Shown piece by piece: positions 1-7,662 of a stretch of DNA of 42,365 nucleotides (positions are counted from its first letter, which is position 1; the number at the start of each line of letters is the position of its first letter). A model generated the notes under the pieces. It searched no databases. It was not told the origin of the DNA and worked only from the letters and a program-made list of their open reading frames with translations. Origin of the DNA: Pseudoselenomonas ruminantium (lineage in GTDB: Bacteria > Bacillota > Negativicutes > Selenomonadales > Selenomonadaceae). The stretch is taken from contig SVBX01000028.1 of NCBI GenBank assembly GCA_015058655.1, forward strand, positions 1-42,365, given 5' to 3'. The translations under genes and the position numbers were made by a program.

Positions 1-2126
1 GTTTCTGATGTTATATCCATGAAACCGTCCGGCTGCGCCGTTTCATCCAGCGGAGAATCATCTACTGGCTCCTCCTTTGCCTCATCATCTTCATTTTCAG
101 AGGCATCCTTGGCCGCCTCCTCATTGGCACCATCCCCGGCCAGTTGCATTCCTAAGGCAGCATCAATTTCTGCATTCATAGCCTCCTGCTGTTTGTCCTT
201 GAATTTTGCTATGGCAGCCTCACTCTTGGCGATATATTCAGCTTCAGCAATTTCCTCCATCTTTTCCTTTAACTGCCGCAGGTACCTTGCCTTTTCCGTC
301 TTATCCGCATCCAGTTCGGCCAAGGCAGCGCAAATTTCCAATTTCCGCGCCTTGCGCTCCTCCAACTCATAAAGGGAATCCGTGGAAACCTCGGCTTGCA
401 AGCGTTTCATAAAATTGCTGTCTTGGAAGTAGCGGATTTTCCGGCACTTAATCGGTGCCCTTCCGGCCACAAAGATAATTTCCGCTTCGCTGTCCAGCTC
501 AGAAATCTGCGCTGCCGTCATTAAATCCTTGCCCTTTTCCTGCACATTGTAGCTATTCTCTCCTAAGAACTGGAGAAGGTCATTATGGAAGGTGCGATTC
601 CTAACCTCAATCGTCTCCTTGCCCATCATCTTGGACATATACTCCGGCGTTTGGTCATCATTCGGCGTATGGAATACGCGAATGTGACAGTTATCAATAA
701 TGCTGGTGTTCCGGCCATACATATGCTGGGCAAAGAGCTGGTTAAGTCCCTGAATAATGATGAATGCCCTTAGGCCATAACCCGCTATATAACCCAGCGA
801 CTTTTCAAACTCCACAATACGCCCCAAGGCTGGGAACTCATCTAAGAGCAATAACAGCTTGTGATTGTAGTCCGGGGCAGGTCTGCCATCTTCAAAAGCC
901 ATATGCTCCGTGAGCCGTTGGTATATCAACACAACAATGAGCCGGAAAAACTTGGCCATACGCTCCAAATCTGACGGCGGGACAATGAGATACAAAGAGA
1001 TTGGCTGCTGGGCATACATCAGGTCGCGAATATGGAAGGAGGAAAAACTGGTATTTTTAGCCAAAATCGGGTCAGAAAAATCCTTCAGCAATTCTTCCAC
1101 CGTTGACATAATGCCAGCAAATTCCTTGTCCTCTTTCTGTAAGAAGGTATAGGCTTTCTGCTTAACAAACGGATGCACCCCATCCTCAGCACCATACGCC
1201 TCCTGCAGGAATTTCCTCTGCTCATCATTTTTCCCGTGAACGGTTATGGCCATATCCTGCAACCGCTGGCGAATCGGTATCTCACCAAATACATATCCCA
1301 GCACATCCCCAAAGGAAGCATCCCCATTTTGGATATACTTTAGATGCAGAACTACCCCCTCAATCATGGAAGCAGCCAAATCCCGCCAGTGGTCGGGCTT
1401 GTCGCTTCCATCAGGTCTAGCTATGGCATGGACAATATTTATGGTGTCCTTGATTTCATCATTGGTGTAGAGCCGGATTTCATCCAAGGGATTAAACCCG
1501 GCGCTCCCCTCGTCACTTGTCGGGTCAAACTTAATAACCGTCTGATGGAGCGTGTTTTTCCGATAGCCCGAAGTGATGCTATATATTTCCCCCTTTATGT
1601 CTATAAAGACTATGGATTCTGTCCATGACAAGCCTGTGGGTACCACAAGACCAACGCCCTTACCGCTTCGCGTTGGTGCCACTACCAACGCATGACGATT
1701 ATCGTTGTCTCGTAAATAATAGCCGTCCTCCGTTTTCCCAAGGAAAACGCCCTTACCATCTAATAGCTTGGCATCCTCAATATCTTTCCGACTTGCCCAG
1801 TGAGCTGTCCCGCAGCTGGTAAGCGGCTTTTTTATCAGGATACGCCTGAGCATGGCCACAATCACAATGCCAGCACCAAAGCACATCCCAATGATAGAAA
1901 AGCCCATAGCAAAGACCTTAGGCGCATCCTCATAGAACTTTATGAACCACACCCAAAAATCCCACGGAAGGTATATCGGCCTTTCTCCCAGCGAAAAAAT
2001 AGGGCTACCAAGAAGTGGTTGGTAGCCCAGCTTTGCCGCAAAATATTCAGTAGCAGCCCAATTCCCGATAAGCAGGAATCCAAGCAGCACCGCCAAAAAG
2101 AGACGCTTTATGTTTTTTTTCTCCAT
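1..2126 (-). CDS. virD4: VirD4/TraG-type type IV coupling protein (3' end beyond the window)
   Basis: This is an inner-membrane ATPase that brings the relaxase-DNA complex to the type IV secretion channel. I translated the reverse strand from the ATG at 2126; 708 residues are visible and the frame stays open to base 1. Two hydrophobic segments lie near residues 8-25 and 72-93. Walker A is PTRSGKGVG at about 151-159, and a Walker B-like LLLLLDEFPALGR lies near residue 410; both fit TraG/VirD4. The tail after about residue 600 is charged, coiled-coil-like and acidic (many E, D and A). It starts 5 bases after the stop of the VirB10 C-terminal gene, so it is probably cotranscribed with the transfer operon. 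The C-terminus is not visible. Confidence 0.93.
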   Translation of the reverse strand, partial: MEKKNIKRLFLAVLLGFLLIGNWAATEYFAAKLGYQPLLGSPIFSLGERPIYLPWDFWVWFIKFYEDAPKVFAMGFSIIGMCFGAGIVIVAMLRRILIKKPLTSCGTAHWASRKDIEDAKLLDGKGVFLGKTEDGYYLRDNDNRHALVVAPTRSGKGVGLVVPTGLSWTESIVFIDIKGEIYSITSGYRKNTLHQTVIKFDPTSDEGSAGFNPLDEIRLYTNDEIKDTINIVHAIARPDGSDKPDHWRDLAASMIEGVVLHLKYIQNGDASFGDVLGYVFGEIPIRQRLQDMAITVHGKNDEQRKFLQEAYGAEDGVHPFVKQKAYTFLQKEDKEFAGIMSTVEELLKDFSDPILAKNTSFSSFHIRDLMYAQQPISLYLIVPPSDLERMAKFFRLIVVLIYQRLTEHMAFEDGRPAPDYNHKLLLLLDEFPALGRIVEFEKSLGYIAGYGLRAFIIIQGLNQLFAQHMYGRNTSIIDNCHIRVFHTPNDDQTPEYMSKMMGKETIEVRNRTFHNDLLQFLGENSYNVQEKGKDLMTAAQISELDSEAEIIFVAGRAPIKCRKIRYFQDSNFMKRLQAEVSTDSLYELEERKARKLEICAALAELDADKTEKARYLRQLKEKMEEIAEAEYIAKSEAAIAKFKDKQQEAMNAEIDAALGMQLAGDGANEEAAKDASENEDDEAKEEPVDDSPLDETAQPDGFMDITSE

Positions 2127-2131
2127 AACAT

Positions 2132-2938
2132 TCAGCCCTCATAAGGCTCCAGCACCAAATCCTTGTCCACTATGATATTGAACTGGTAGCCGGGGCGAAT
2201 AATAATCGTGGGCTGGATATTGAGATTCTTTTGGGTGATGGAATTTGTTGCCTGAGCAATGTTATTGGCAGCACCTTTCCCCGCTTCGGCTCCCCAGCTA
2301 TTATCATTGCTCCCTGATGAAGTAGCTGCAGCCACGCCCCCAGTAGCTATACCGCCAATCACAGCAGACCACAAAGCACGGCCATAATGGGACTGTACTT
2401 TATCCTTGAAGCCTGAATAGCCTTCCCTGTCACCGCCTACCATGTTCCCCAAGAGGATAGACTTGCCATTAGGGAAAATCAGACGATTCCACACCACCAA
2501 CGCCCTTTTCTGTCCGAAGGTAGTCTGTGAATCGTACTTGCCAATGATTTTCGTCCCCTGAGGAATAAGCAGGTATTGCCCCGTGGTAGTATCATAAACA
2601 TTTTCCGATACCTGCCCGATGATATTTCCCGGCAGGTCAGAGTTAAGCCCTGTTATCATGATGCCCGGAATGATTGTCCCGGCAAACACCTGATAATCAG
2701 ACAACTTATCCTGCATGAAGTACCCGGAAAAAGTCTCCGTGTCCACCTTCTGCCTTGCAAAGGCCTGTTTGGAAAGCTGTTTGTTTTGGTCAGCATCCAT
2801 TTGTGCTACATTCTGCTGGTCAGCCAGTATCTTGGCATCATAAGCCTCATTAGCCGATACGGTTCCCCCCATCAGCACCATAGAAGCCATGCCAGCAATC
2901 ACGGCACATTTCAGCTTCCTACTGGAAAAACCTGTCAT
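2132..2938 (-). CDS. virB10: VirB10/TrbI C-terminal half as a separate secreted protein
   Basis: The 268-residue product matches the conserved C-terminal domain of TrbI/VirB10, which forms the outer-membrane ring of the secretion channel. Recognisable pieces are LLIPQGTKIIGKYDS, VVWNRLIFPNGKSI, a Gly/Ala/Ser-rich stretch after GRALWSAVIGGIATGG (the antenna region of the family), and IIRPGYQFNIIVDKDLVL at the end. Unusually, it begins with its own signal peptide (Lys/Arg-rich start, hydrophobic core, likely cleavage after TVSA) and has no cytoplasmic or proline-rich part. Its ATG overlaps the stop of the upstream gene by 4 bases (ATGA), so translation is probably coupled. The family call is firm; the split architecture is seen directly and its function is inferred. 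Confidence 0.88.
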   Translation of the reverse strand: MTGFSSRKLKCAVIAGMASMVLMGGTVSANEAYDAKILADQQNVAQMDADQNKQLSKQAFARQKVDTETFSGYFMQDKLSDYQVFAGTIIPGIMITGLNSDLPGNIIGQVSENVYDTTTGQYLLIPQGTKIIGKYDSQTTFGQKRALVVWNRLIFPNGKSILLGNMVGGDREGYSGFKDKVQSHYGRALWSAVIGGIATGGVAAATSSGSNDNSWGAEAGKGAANNIAQATNSITQKNLNIQPTIIIRPGYQFNIIVDKDLVLEPYEG

Positions 2939-3567
2939 TTCTTATCCTCCTCGTTGAGTTTGAATCCAATGGGGCTTTGATTAGCTGCCATCTTCTCCTT
3001 CTGCTTCTCGGCTGCAATCTTCTGTTCCGGCGTTAAGCCACCTCTTTGTGTCCCTGTCCCTGCATTCGGTGCAGCTACTCTTGGCATAGGTGTTGTGCGC
3101 GGTGTATAGTTGCTGGCAGGAATCCTCGTATAGGCTGGAGCTGGCCGCCGTTCCGGCTCAATGTATTCCACATCATCCTCCGGCTTTTTCAGTTTCTTTT
3201 GCTTGGATTTTTTTTCGCCGTCCGGCTTTTGATCATACTTCTTGGTTTTGCTGTCCCCGTAGCTGTCCGGCGCATTTTTCAAATGCTCCGGGCTTGTATC
3301 TACGGTTTCCACCTGTGACTTCTCCTGCTGCTTGTTCTTTTGCGCCGTAGATGCCGTAGATATGCCATAAACAAAGGCCACTGTGAAAATCAGAGCCACA
3401 ACGCCCAAGCCAATCATCACATTTTTACGGTTGAAAGAGGTAGTCCCCTCAGGCTTGGCCGTCAGTTCCAAATTCTCCCGCAGTTCCTCCTGCGGGATTT
3501 CCTCTTTTTCCTCTTTCCCTTTGCTGGATGCTGGAATGTAGTCTTTCCATTTATCAAGAATTGACAT
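2935..3567 (-). CDS. Probable VirB10/TrbI N-terminal half (inner-membrane anchor and linker)
   Basis: The 210-residue product has a charged cytoplasmic N-terminus, one membrane segment at about 49-70 (VMIGLGVVALIFTVAFVYGI), and then a long hydrophilic Lys/Glu-rich and Pro-rich tail (for example EPERRPAPAYTRIP and TPRTTPMPRV). This is the layout of the N-terminal half of VirB10, which crosses the inner membrane and spans the periplasm. The recognisable C-terminal domain is encoded by the next gene with a 4-base overlap. The position between VirB9 and VirD4 is that of virB10. It could instead be an unrelated single-pass protein, because this part of VirB10 is poorly conserved; the assignment rests on layout and gene order. 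Confidence 0.65.
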   Translation of the reverse strand: MSILDKWKDYIPASSKGKEEKEEIPQEELRENLELTAKPEGTTSFNRKNVMIGLGVVALIFTVAFVYGISTASTAQKNKQQEKSQVETVDTSPEHLKNAPDSYGDSKTKKYDQKPDGEKKSKQKKLKKPEDDVEYIEPERRPAPAYTRIPASNYTPRTTPMPRVAAPNAGTGTQRGGLTPEQKIAAEKQKEKMAANQSPIGFKLNEEDKK

Positions 3568-3571
3568 TCTC

Positions 3572-4390
3572 TTACACGCTCCCCCGCTTAATCATCACCT
3601 TATTGGTGCCTACCAAGAGCTTGCCCGTCTTGAAAATGCGGTCAATCACATAATAGCCACCAACTACACGATAATTAACCAAGATGGTCTTACCATGCTC
3701 CTCAATCATAAAAACAGGCGCAACGCTACTCTTAATCTCCGGCTTCATCTTCAGATAGGTCTTCTGCCCATCATCAAAGGCCATTTCCGGCGACCAAGAG
3801 TGTGATTTTTCCGAAATTCTATATCCAAAATGCAGGTTCATAGCATTCACCGTCATCATATTTTCAATATCCCTCTCCCTAATCTGCCGGTTCAGCTGTT
3901 CCCTACTTGTCTCTACCACCCATGAAACCATTGGATTGTACCTCTGCCCGGATATAGCATGAATCTGATATGTTCTCATGTTGGTGTTTATGATGATATT
4001 GGTGGAAAGGCCACGCTTTACGGGCTTTACATAAACGTGCTCCGTTTTGAGTGCTCCTGAACCTGCCGAACTTCTATCAATCACCCAGCGTGTTGTATCA
4101 CCAGCCCCGACATAGGTCACTTTCTCTCCCGGCTGAAATTTTATGTCTGTGATAAAGCCATCCTGACAATAGACCTGATAGGTTTCATGTGGCTCATACT
4201 TAAATTCAACCTCCAGCCCAAAAGAAGCGGCATCATAAGGATTTTGGATATAATCAGAGGTTCCATCCTCCCCAGCCACAGGAGTTCCCAGTGATTCCAA
4301 GGAGGCTGCCTGTGCTGGTGCGCCTCCTGCTAAGAACATCGAACCTGCCACCAAGGCAGCCACAGCCAAGTATTTATTCTTATTCATCAT
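3572..4390 (-). CDS. virB9: VirB9/TrbG conjugal transfer protein
   Basis: A periplasmic/outer-membrane component of the type IV secretion core complex. I chose the ATG at 4390 (272 residues): it follows AAGGAGAGGT and overlaps the upstream TAA by one base (TAATG). An ORF start at 4408 would lie upstream of this site. The signal peptide has the hydrophobic core YLAVAALVAGSMFLAGGAPAQA. The family pattern follows: an N-terminal domain with FKPGEK-like IKFQPGEKVTYVGAGDTTRW, the segment TNIIINTNMRTYQIHAISG, and a C-terminal domain with FMIEEHGKTILVNYRVVGGY and an IDRIF..GKLLVG ending. The length suits TrbG. It stops 4 bases before the VirB10 N-terminal gene. Confidence 0.92.
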   Translation of the reverse strand: MMNKNKYLAVAALVAGSMFLAGGAPAQAASLESLGTPVAGEDGTSDYIQNPYDAASFGLEVEFKYEPHETYQVYCQDGFITDIKFQPGEKVTYVGAGDTTRWVIDRSSAGSGALKTEHVYVKPVKRGLSTNIIINTNMRTYQIHAISGQRYNPMVSWVVETSREQLNRQIRERDIENMMTVNAMNLHFGYRISEKSHSWSPEMAFDDGQKTYLKMKPEIKSSVAPVFMIEEHGKTILVNYRVVGGYYVIDRIFKTGKLLVGTNKVMIKRGSV

Positions 4391-5094
4391 TACCTCTCCT
4401 TGCTCCACGAAATATCATCCAAGTAGATTCCGAAGGGATTATGCTGGATAGCATCTTCCGTTGTTGGGCGTGACAGTTTCACCGTAACAAAGGCCGTCAT
4501 TGTGTATTCGGCTTCCAAATCCACCTTATCAAACACCTTTTCTTTCCAGCGCACCTGATAGGTAAGATTCTTTCCTGTCTGTTTTGTGATCCCAATAATC
4601 TCCACATCCGTAGCCTTGCCCTCCTTGATGTCCTGCAAGGGATGCTCGTCCTTCATGAGTTCGCCCAGCTTTTTCTCTCCGCTCTTTGTCAAGAAGAACT
4701 TCACATCATCACCATTATGACGATACTGAACAACATCTTTGGGTACCATACGCAACTTCATGATGGTCTGACCAAGGAAATACTCTATTGAGGATTCCTG
4801 CACCACATAATCCTGACTGGCCTTTGTAACATTGCCAGCAGCACCAGTCTTATCTACATCTACATAATAGGGAACTGCCGCCGGGCGAGAGCTGGCATAG
4901 ATTAAACCGCCACCTAAGAATACCGACAGGGTTATGGATGCAAATGCCATAAGTCTCCAGTTGGCTGCTCTTACCACAGCAGCCCCCATTGTTCCCTCAT
5001 ATCTTCTACGGGCATCATTAAACCGATTTTCCGGCTCCTTCATTGCTGCCGTATGAGGTAACGGTCTATCATCAAATTCTGTTTTATGTTTCAT
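4390..5094 (-). CDS. virB8: VirB8/TrbF conjugal transfer protein
   Basis: A 234-residue inner-membrane assembly factor of the type IV secretion system. A cytoplasmic N-terminus (about 45 residues) is followed by one membrane segment near 47-67 (WRLMAFASITLSVFLGGGLIYA), and then a periplasmic NTF2-like domain with PAAVPYYVDVDKTG, TYQVRWKEKVFD and a C-terminal NPFGIYLDDISWSKE. This matches TrbF-type VirB8. It lies between the pilin gene (66-base gap) and virB9, whose start overlaps its stop. In many trb-type clusters virB4 and virB6 homologues sit nearby; none lies in this interval, so they may be beyond base 1. Confidence 0.9.
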   Translation of the reverse strand: MKHKTEFDDRPLPHTAAMKEPENRFNDARRRYEGTMGAAVVRAANWRLMAFASITLSVFLGGGLIYASSRPAAVPYYVDVDKTGAAGNVTKASQDYVVQESSIEYFLGQTIMKLRMVPKDVVQYRHNGDDVKFFLTKSGEKKLGELMKDEHPLQDIKEGKATDVEIIGITKQTGKNLTYQVRWKEKVFDKVDLEAEYTMTAFVTVKLSRPTTEDAIQHNPFGIYLDDISWSKER

Positions 5095-5160
5095 ACTTAC
5101 CTCCCATGAATAGTCAAACAGCGACAGATTTACTGCCGCTGTTTATGTTCTGATGGACTA

Positions 5161-5475
5161 TTAGCCGTTGAAAGAAGCTATGAAGGAAGCAACACCCAAC
5201 GCCAGCGCAAGACCACAAATACCCTGCAAGAGCCGTCTACCTGCACCGCCACCCTCACCGCAAGCAATCGCAATACCAGTGATAACTACGATGATGGTAC
5301 AAACGCCAGTAGCCACAGGCCCCGTTACAGATTCTTGAATAGTTTCCAGTGGCCCTTCCCACGGCATACCTGCATAGCAACGGGAAGCCGCAGCCATAAA
5401 GCCAGTAGTCATGCTGGGAATTAACACATTGGTTAAGTTGTTCTTTCTTTTTACAACGCGCTGTATGATGTTCAT
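5161..5475 (-). CDS. virB2: VirB2/TrbC pilin-like protein
   Basis: The 104-residue product starts at an ATG preceded by AAGGAGA. A long N-terminal leader with an Ala-rich cleavage region (FMAAASRCYA) is followed by a short polar loop. Two hydrophobic helices come next, around residues 55-71 (VATGVCTIIVVITGIAIA) and 84-102 (LLQGICGLALALGVASFIA), separated by a Gly-rich charged turn (CGEGGGAGRR). This is the TrbC/VirB2 major-pilin layout, in which two helices form the conjugative pilus subunit. It is the first gene of the minus-strand transfer operon and has a clear promoter 42 bases upstream. Two cysteines in the mature part are unusual but were not interpreted. Confidence 0.88.
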   Translation of the reverse strand: MNIIQRVVKRKNNLTNVLIPSMTTGFMAAASRCYAGMPWEGPLETIQESVTGPVATGVCTIIVVITGIAIACGEGGGAGRRLLQGICGLALALGVASFIASFNG

Positions 5476-5516
5476 AATCTTCTCCTTTCGTAACTAGAAT
5501 CATCATTACAGGCTAT

Positions 5517-5545
5517 ATTATAATACGAGGTCTAATCATTTTCAA
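5517..5545 (-). promoter_or_regulatory. Promoter of the transfer operon
   Basis: On the minus strand, TTGAAA (5545-5540) and a perfect TATAAT (5522-5517) are separated by exactly 17 bases. The predicted start of transcription is near 5510, about 35 bases before the pilin ATG. It lies in the divergent interval shared with the XRE regulator, which makes that regulator a candidate controller (inference). Confidence 0.8.
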
Positions 5546-5672
5546 TAGAGAAAGTATAATTTTTATATTAGCTATAATAAAAATGATTTTATGTATTATC
5601 ATATTAAGATTTGATTATTGAAAAACATATTCTATAAGTATTAAAATTTTATTGAAAGACATCATAAAAAAA

Positions 5673-5701
5673 TAGACATGGATTCAAGAATAACTTATAA
5701 T
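5673..5701 (+). promoter_or_regulatory. Promoter of the XRE regulator
   Basis: TAGACA (5673-5678), a 17-base spacer and TATAAT (5696-5701) lie about 48 bases before the regulator's ATG. The surrounding 5510-5700 is very AT-rich. The TAGACA box differs from TTGACA at one base. Confidence 0.65.
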
Positions 5702-5749
5702 AAGTATTGCAGAGGAGCTAGATACTCTGTATCACAGGAGGAGAGTACA

Positions 5750-6013
5750 ATGGAAGCAAAAAAAGGTATTCCCAAATCACACCTGTCCGAAATAATGGGC
5801 GATAGAAAGATAAAGATAGCAGATGTATTAAGATGTACCAATATTGGACGCAACACTTGCGCCAGAGTCTACCAAGAAAAAGACATGGAGAAGATGACGT
5901 TAGGTACCTTTATAAATTTATGTGATGGTTTGGGCGTTAGTTTGAATGAGTTGCTGGAATATCATCCTGAGAAAAGATATAATCCTGAAACTCATGAATG
6001 TGAAGAATATTAA
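5750..6013 (+). CDS. XRE-family (Cro/C1-type) helix-turn-helix regulator
   Basis: The 87-residue product starts at the ATG at 5750, directly after ACAGGAGGAGAG; a longer reading back to 5678 has no such site. The small HTH runs through KIKIADVLRCTNIGRNTCARVY and continues with TLGTFINLCDGLGVSLNELLEY, the usual pattern of the single-domain XRE (HTH_26-like) family. It is transcribed divergently from the transfer operon and sits beside the origin. By analogy with other plasmid regulators it may repress the transfer promoter or its own gene. The target sites are not proven; nearby palindromes containing TGTATTA are listed separately. Confidence 0.85.
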   Translation: MEAKKGIPKSHLSEIMGDRKIKIADVLRCTNIGRNTCARVYQEKDMEKMTLGTFINLCDGLGVSLNELLEYHPEKRYNPETHECEEY

Positions 6014-6020
6014 CTTAGAA

Positions 6021-6048
6021 AGAGGATGCTTATGCAGCATCCTCTTTT
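6021..6048 (+). terminator. Terminator after the XRE gene
   Basis: A perfect 10-bp stem AGAGGATGCT / AGCATCCTCT with a 5-base loop is followed by a short T run, 7 bases after the regulator's stop. Confidence 0.85.
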
Positions 6049-6090
6049 AATATATACATCAATTATTTGTGTATTATTAAATTATTAAAA

Positions 6091-6125
6091 TATGTATTAT
6101 ATATAGATTAAGTATATAATACATA
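6091..6125. repeat. 13-bp perfect inverted repeat (possible operator)
   Basis: The arms TATGTATTATATA (6091-6103) and TATATAATACATA (6113-6125) are exact reverse complements around a 9-base spacer. The TGTATTA half-site also appears in the palindrome before rep (7663-7686), suggesting one DNA-binding protein recognises both. Confidence 0.7.
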
Positions 6126-6435
6126 TTTTTTAATATAATTATGTTTTTATTGTATTGAAAAATGTATGCTTGTTTTATAAATACATTTTTTATTAAATAG
6201 TAATTGATGTATTTAATAAATAAAGAAGAAAAAAATAATAAAGGCAAGCAAGCAAAAAAGCATAGGGTTTATCTGATGTGAAACAGCATGAGTAAATTTT
6301 TTCCAAAAAGTTGAAATTTGTACTTGACAAGAAGTATCACATGGTGTATTTTTTTGCTCTTTTATATAACAAGCAAATATATTTAATATGCTTTCTGAGG
6401 CTCGCAGCCCTTGCCTGGCGCGGTTTCCGAGACTT

Positions 6436-6549
6436 AACTATCACAAATTGGCTTCGAACTATCACAATTTGGCCACGAACTATCACAATTTGGCTTCGAA
6501 AAAAGACTATTTTGTGACAGAAAAAATTAACTATCACAAATTGGCTTTG
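6436..6549. repeat. Origin iterons (three tandem plus one spaced, 21 bp)
   Basis: Three head-to-tail 21-bp units at 6436-6456, 6457-6477 and 6478-6498 share AACTATCACAAATTGGCT with small changes. A fourth lies at 6529-6549. A degenerate inverted copy (TATTTTGTGACA) lies between them at about 6508-6519. The 21-bp period, close to two helical turns, is typical of initiator-binding iterons of Rep_3 plasmids. Translated ORFs over this stretch are repeats of the iterons and not genes. Confidence 0.92.
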
Positions 6550-6550
6550 G

Positions 6551-6594
6551 TTATCCACAAATAATCCACAACGTTATCCACAAGTTTATACACA
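6551..6594 (+). other. Four DnaA boxes of the origin
   Basis: TTATCCACA occurs at 6551-6559 and 6574-6582, TAATCCACA at 6562-6570 and TTATACACA at 6586-6594. All are on the same strand and directly follow the last iteron. These match the DnaA consensus exactly or with one change, so host DnaA probably helps open this origin. Confidence 0.9.
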
Positions 6595-6696
6595 GAAACA
6601 TGCTAGAATCCTAAATTTATAATCAGAGGTTAGACTATTTTTTTTATACCTTGAAGCACCTGAGCCTATACTGGAATTGCTGCCAAGCATAGAAAT

Positions 6697-6728
6697 CCAA
6701 TTTGTGATATATCACTTTTTGGCTTTGG
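6697..6728. repeat. Back-to-back iteron pair
   Basis: CCAATTTGTGATA (6697-6709) is the reverse complement of the iteron core, and it abuts a direct copy TATCACTTTTTGGCTTTGG (6710-6728; 16 of 19 bases equal the iteron at 6531-6549). Inverted iterons of this kind are commonly operators at which the initiator represses its own gene. A further lone inverted copy lies at 6775-6792. Confidence 0.75.
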
Positions 6729-6733
6729 GGTGC

Positions 6734-6754
6734 AGTATACTATTTTAGTATACT
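6734..6754. repeat. Perfect 9-bp palindrome AGTATACTA-TTT-TAGTATACT
   Basis: Two exact 9-bp arms around TTT lie between two iteron dyads. The sequence suits a dimeric DNA-binding protein; the identity of that protein is unknown. Confidence 0.6.
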
Positions 6755-6999
6755 ATTGTTGACGTCATCAATGACCGATTTGTGATAGTTAAGCAAATTG
6801 CTGGTCAGCTGCTTCAGAATCTCAGTGATTATAGTGCCGTAAGCTGGAAGATGAGAGATGTTCGCTTGAATATGAAAAAAGCTATACATAAATCAAAGAT
6901 GTTATATTTTGAAAAGTGATATACATAAATCAAAATAAATTTAAGCTGACAGCATTTTATCCTGCTAGCTTTTTTAATACATTTTTTAATACATATACA

Positions 7000-7028
7000 T
7001 TGCATTAAGACATAAAACATGGTATACT
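7000..7028 (+). promoter_or_regulatory. Promoter with a core duplicated at 39569
   Basis: TTGCAT (7000-7005), a 17-base spacer and TATACT (7023-7028). The 17-base spacer and the -10 box are identical to those at 39575-39597. It would transcribe the HTH gene at 7262 after a roughly 225-base leader. That leader contains a stem (AAAAGCC and GGCTTTT around 7150-7192) and a 36-codon ORF starting at 7039 without an RBS. Confidence 0.7.
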
Positions 7029-7261
7029 GTAATAGAAAATGATGAGTATGGGGGTGTCCTCCGCTCATAAAATGACTTTTATAGCGCGTGTGAGGCGTTT
7101 TAAGCCGTTTTACTCTCAATGGTATAGGGCAAGTATAGGTAAATACTAAAAAAGCCCTCTGTGAGCCTGTGAGAGCTTCAGAATGGCTTTTGATTGTCAA
7201 CCAAGGGTGATTATCATAAAGGCAGAGTGCATAATGCTTATCGGCCGGGAAGGATTGGAAT

Positions 7262-7456
7262 ATGGAGTTTAGATGCTTGCAAGACTTTTCCAAGCTGGTG
7301 TCATGTTCTGACATAGCGGCAGAGTATAAGACTTCAAGGGCTACTGTGTATCTTTACTGCAAGAAGGGGAAAATCAAGGAGTGTGTGAAGACAAGGCACG
7401 GCTATCTGATTGATCCAACGGCAGTTGATGGTATTTGGGAAAAGCGTGAAAAATAA
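7262..7456 (+). CDS. Small HTH DNA-binding protein (MerR/excisionase-like)
   Basis: The 64-residue product has an ATG at 7262 preceded by GGGAAGGA. The core SCSDIAAEYKTSRATVYLYCKKGKI.. resembles the HTH_17 helix-turn-helix of excisionases and small plasmid regulators, followed by a short wing (TRHGYLIDPTAV). It is a single gene closed by its own terminator, between the origin and rep. A role in copy control or partition is plausible from position only. It has no integrase partner in the window, so excisionase activity is unlikely. Confidence 0.75.
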   Translation: MEFRCLQDFSKLVSCSDIAAEYKTSRATVYLYCKKGKIKECVKTRHGYLIDPTAVDGIWEKREK

Positions 7457-7490
7457 AAAAGGTGCCCTCATGGGATGGGCACCCTTTTCC
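7456..7490 (+). terminator. Terminator after the small HTH gene
   Basis: The stem AAAAAGGTGCCC / GGGCACCCTTTT has a 10-base loop, starts at the stop codon and ends in TTTT. Confidence 0.88.
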
Positions 7491-7662
7491 GTAAAGATTA
7501 TTATCCCAGTAGGGACTTTACGAAAAGTATATCAAGACATAATACATTTTTCAAGTGTAACAGGAAATTATTAAAACAAGTATTATTAAATTCAAAACAG
7601 CATGTAAAGCAATGCCGTAATATGCTTTTTATTAAATAATGTATTATATATGTAATAGAAAT

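Larger units (their letters stand above)
6049..7261. other. Plasmid replication origin region (non-coding)
   Basis: This 1.2-kb gap has no convincing gene. It holds a large palindrome (6091-6125), tandem iterons (6436-6549), four DnaA boxes (6551-6594), a divergent iteron pair (6697-6728), a 21-base palindrome (6734-6754), one more inverted iteron (6775-6792), a 15-bp direct repeat (TATACATAAATCAAA at 6883-6897 and 6920-6934), and a promoter (7000-7028) with a roughly 225-base untranslated leader. Iterons, DnaA boxes, AT-rich DNA and a downstream Rep_3 gene are the standard parts of a theta-type iteron origin. Confidence 0.85.

Noticed and set aside
6436..6549. Possible CRISPR-like tandem repeats
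   Set aside because: The units are directly adjacent without spacers, and DnaA boxes follow. No cas gene is present.
6311..6558. Two short ORFs, one per strand, whose products contain repeated TITIWLR or FVIV-type motifs
   Set aside because: The repeats are translated iterons (21 bp equals seven codons), so this is origin DNA.
6829..7314. A 161-codon minus-strand ORF over the origin-proximal region
   Set aside because: It crosses the plus-strand promoter and the HTH gene start, has odd composition (many Cys, His, Phe and Lys), and has no recognisable domain.
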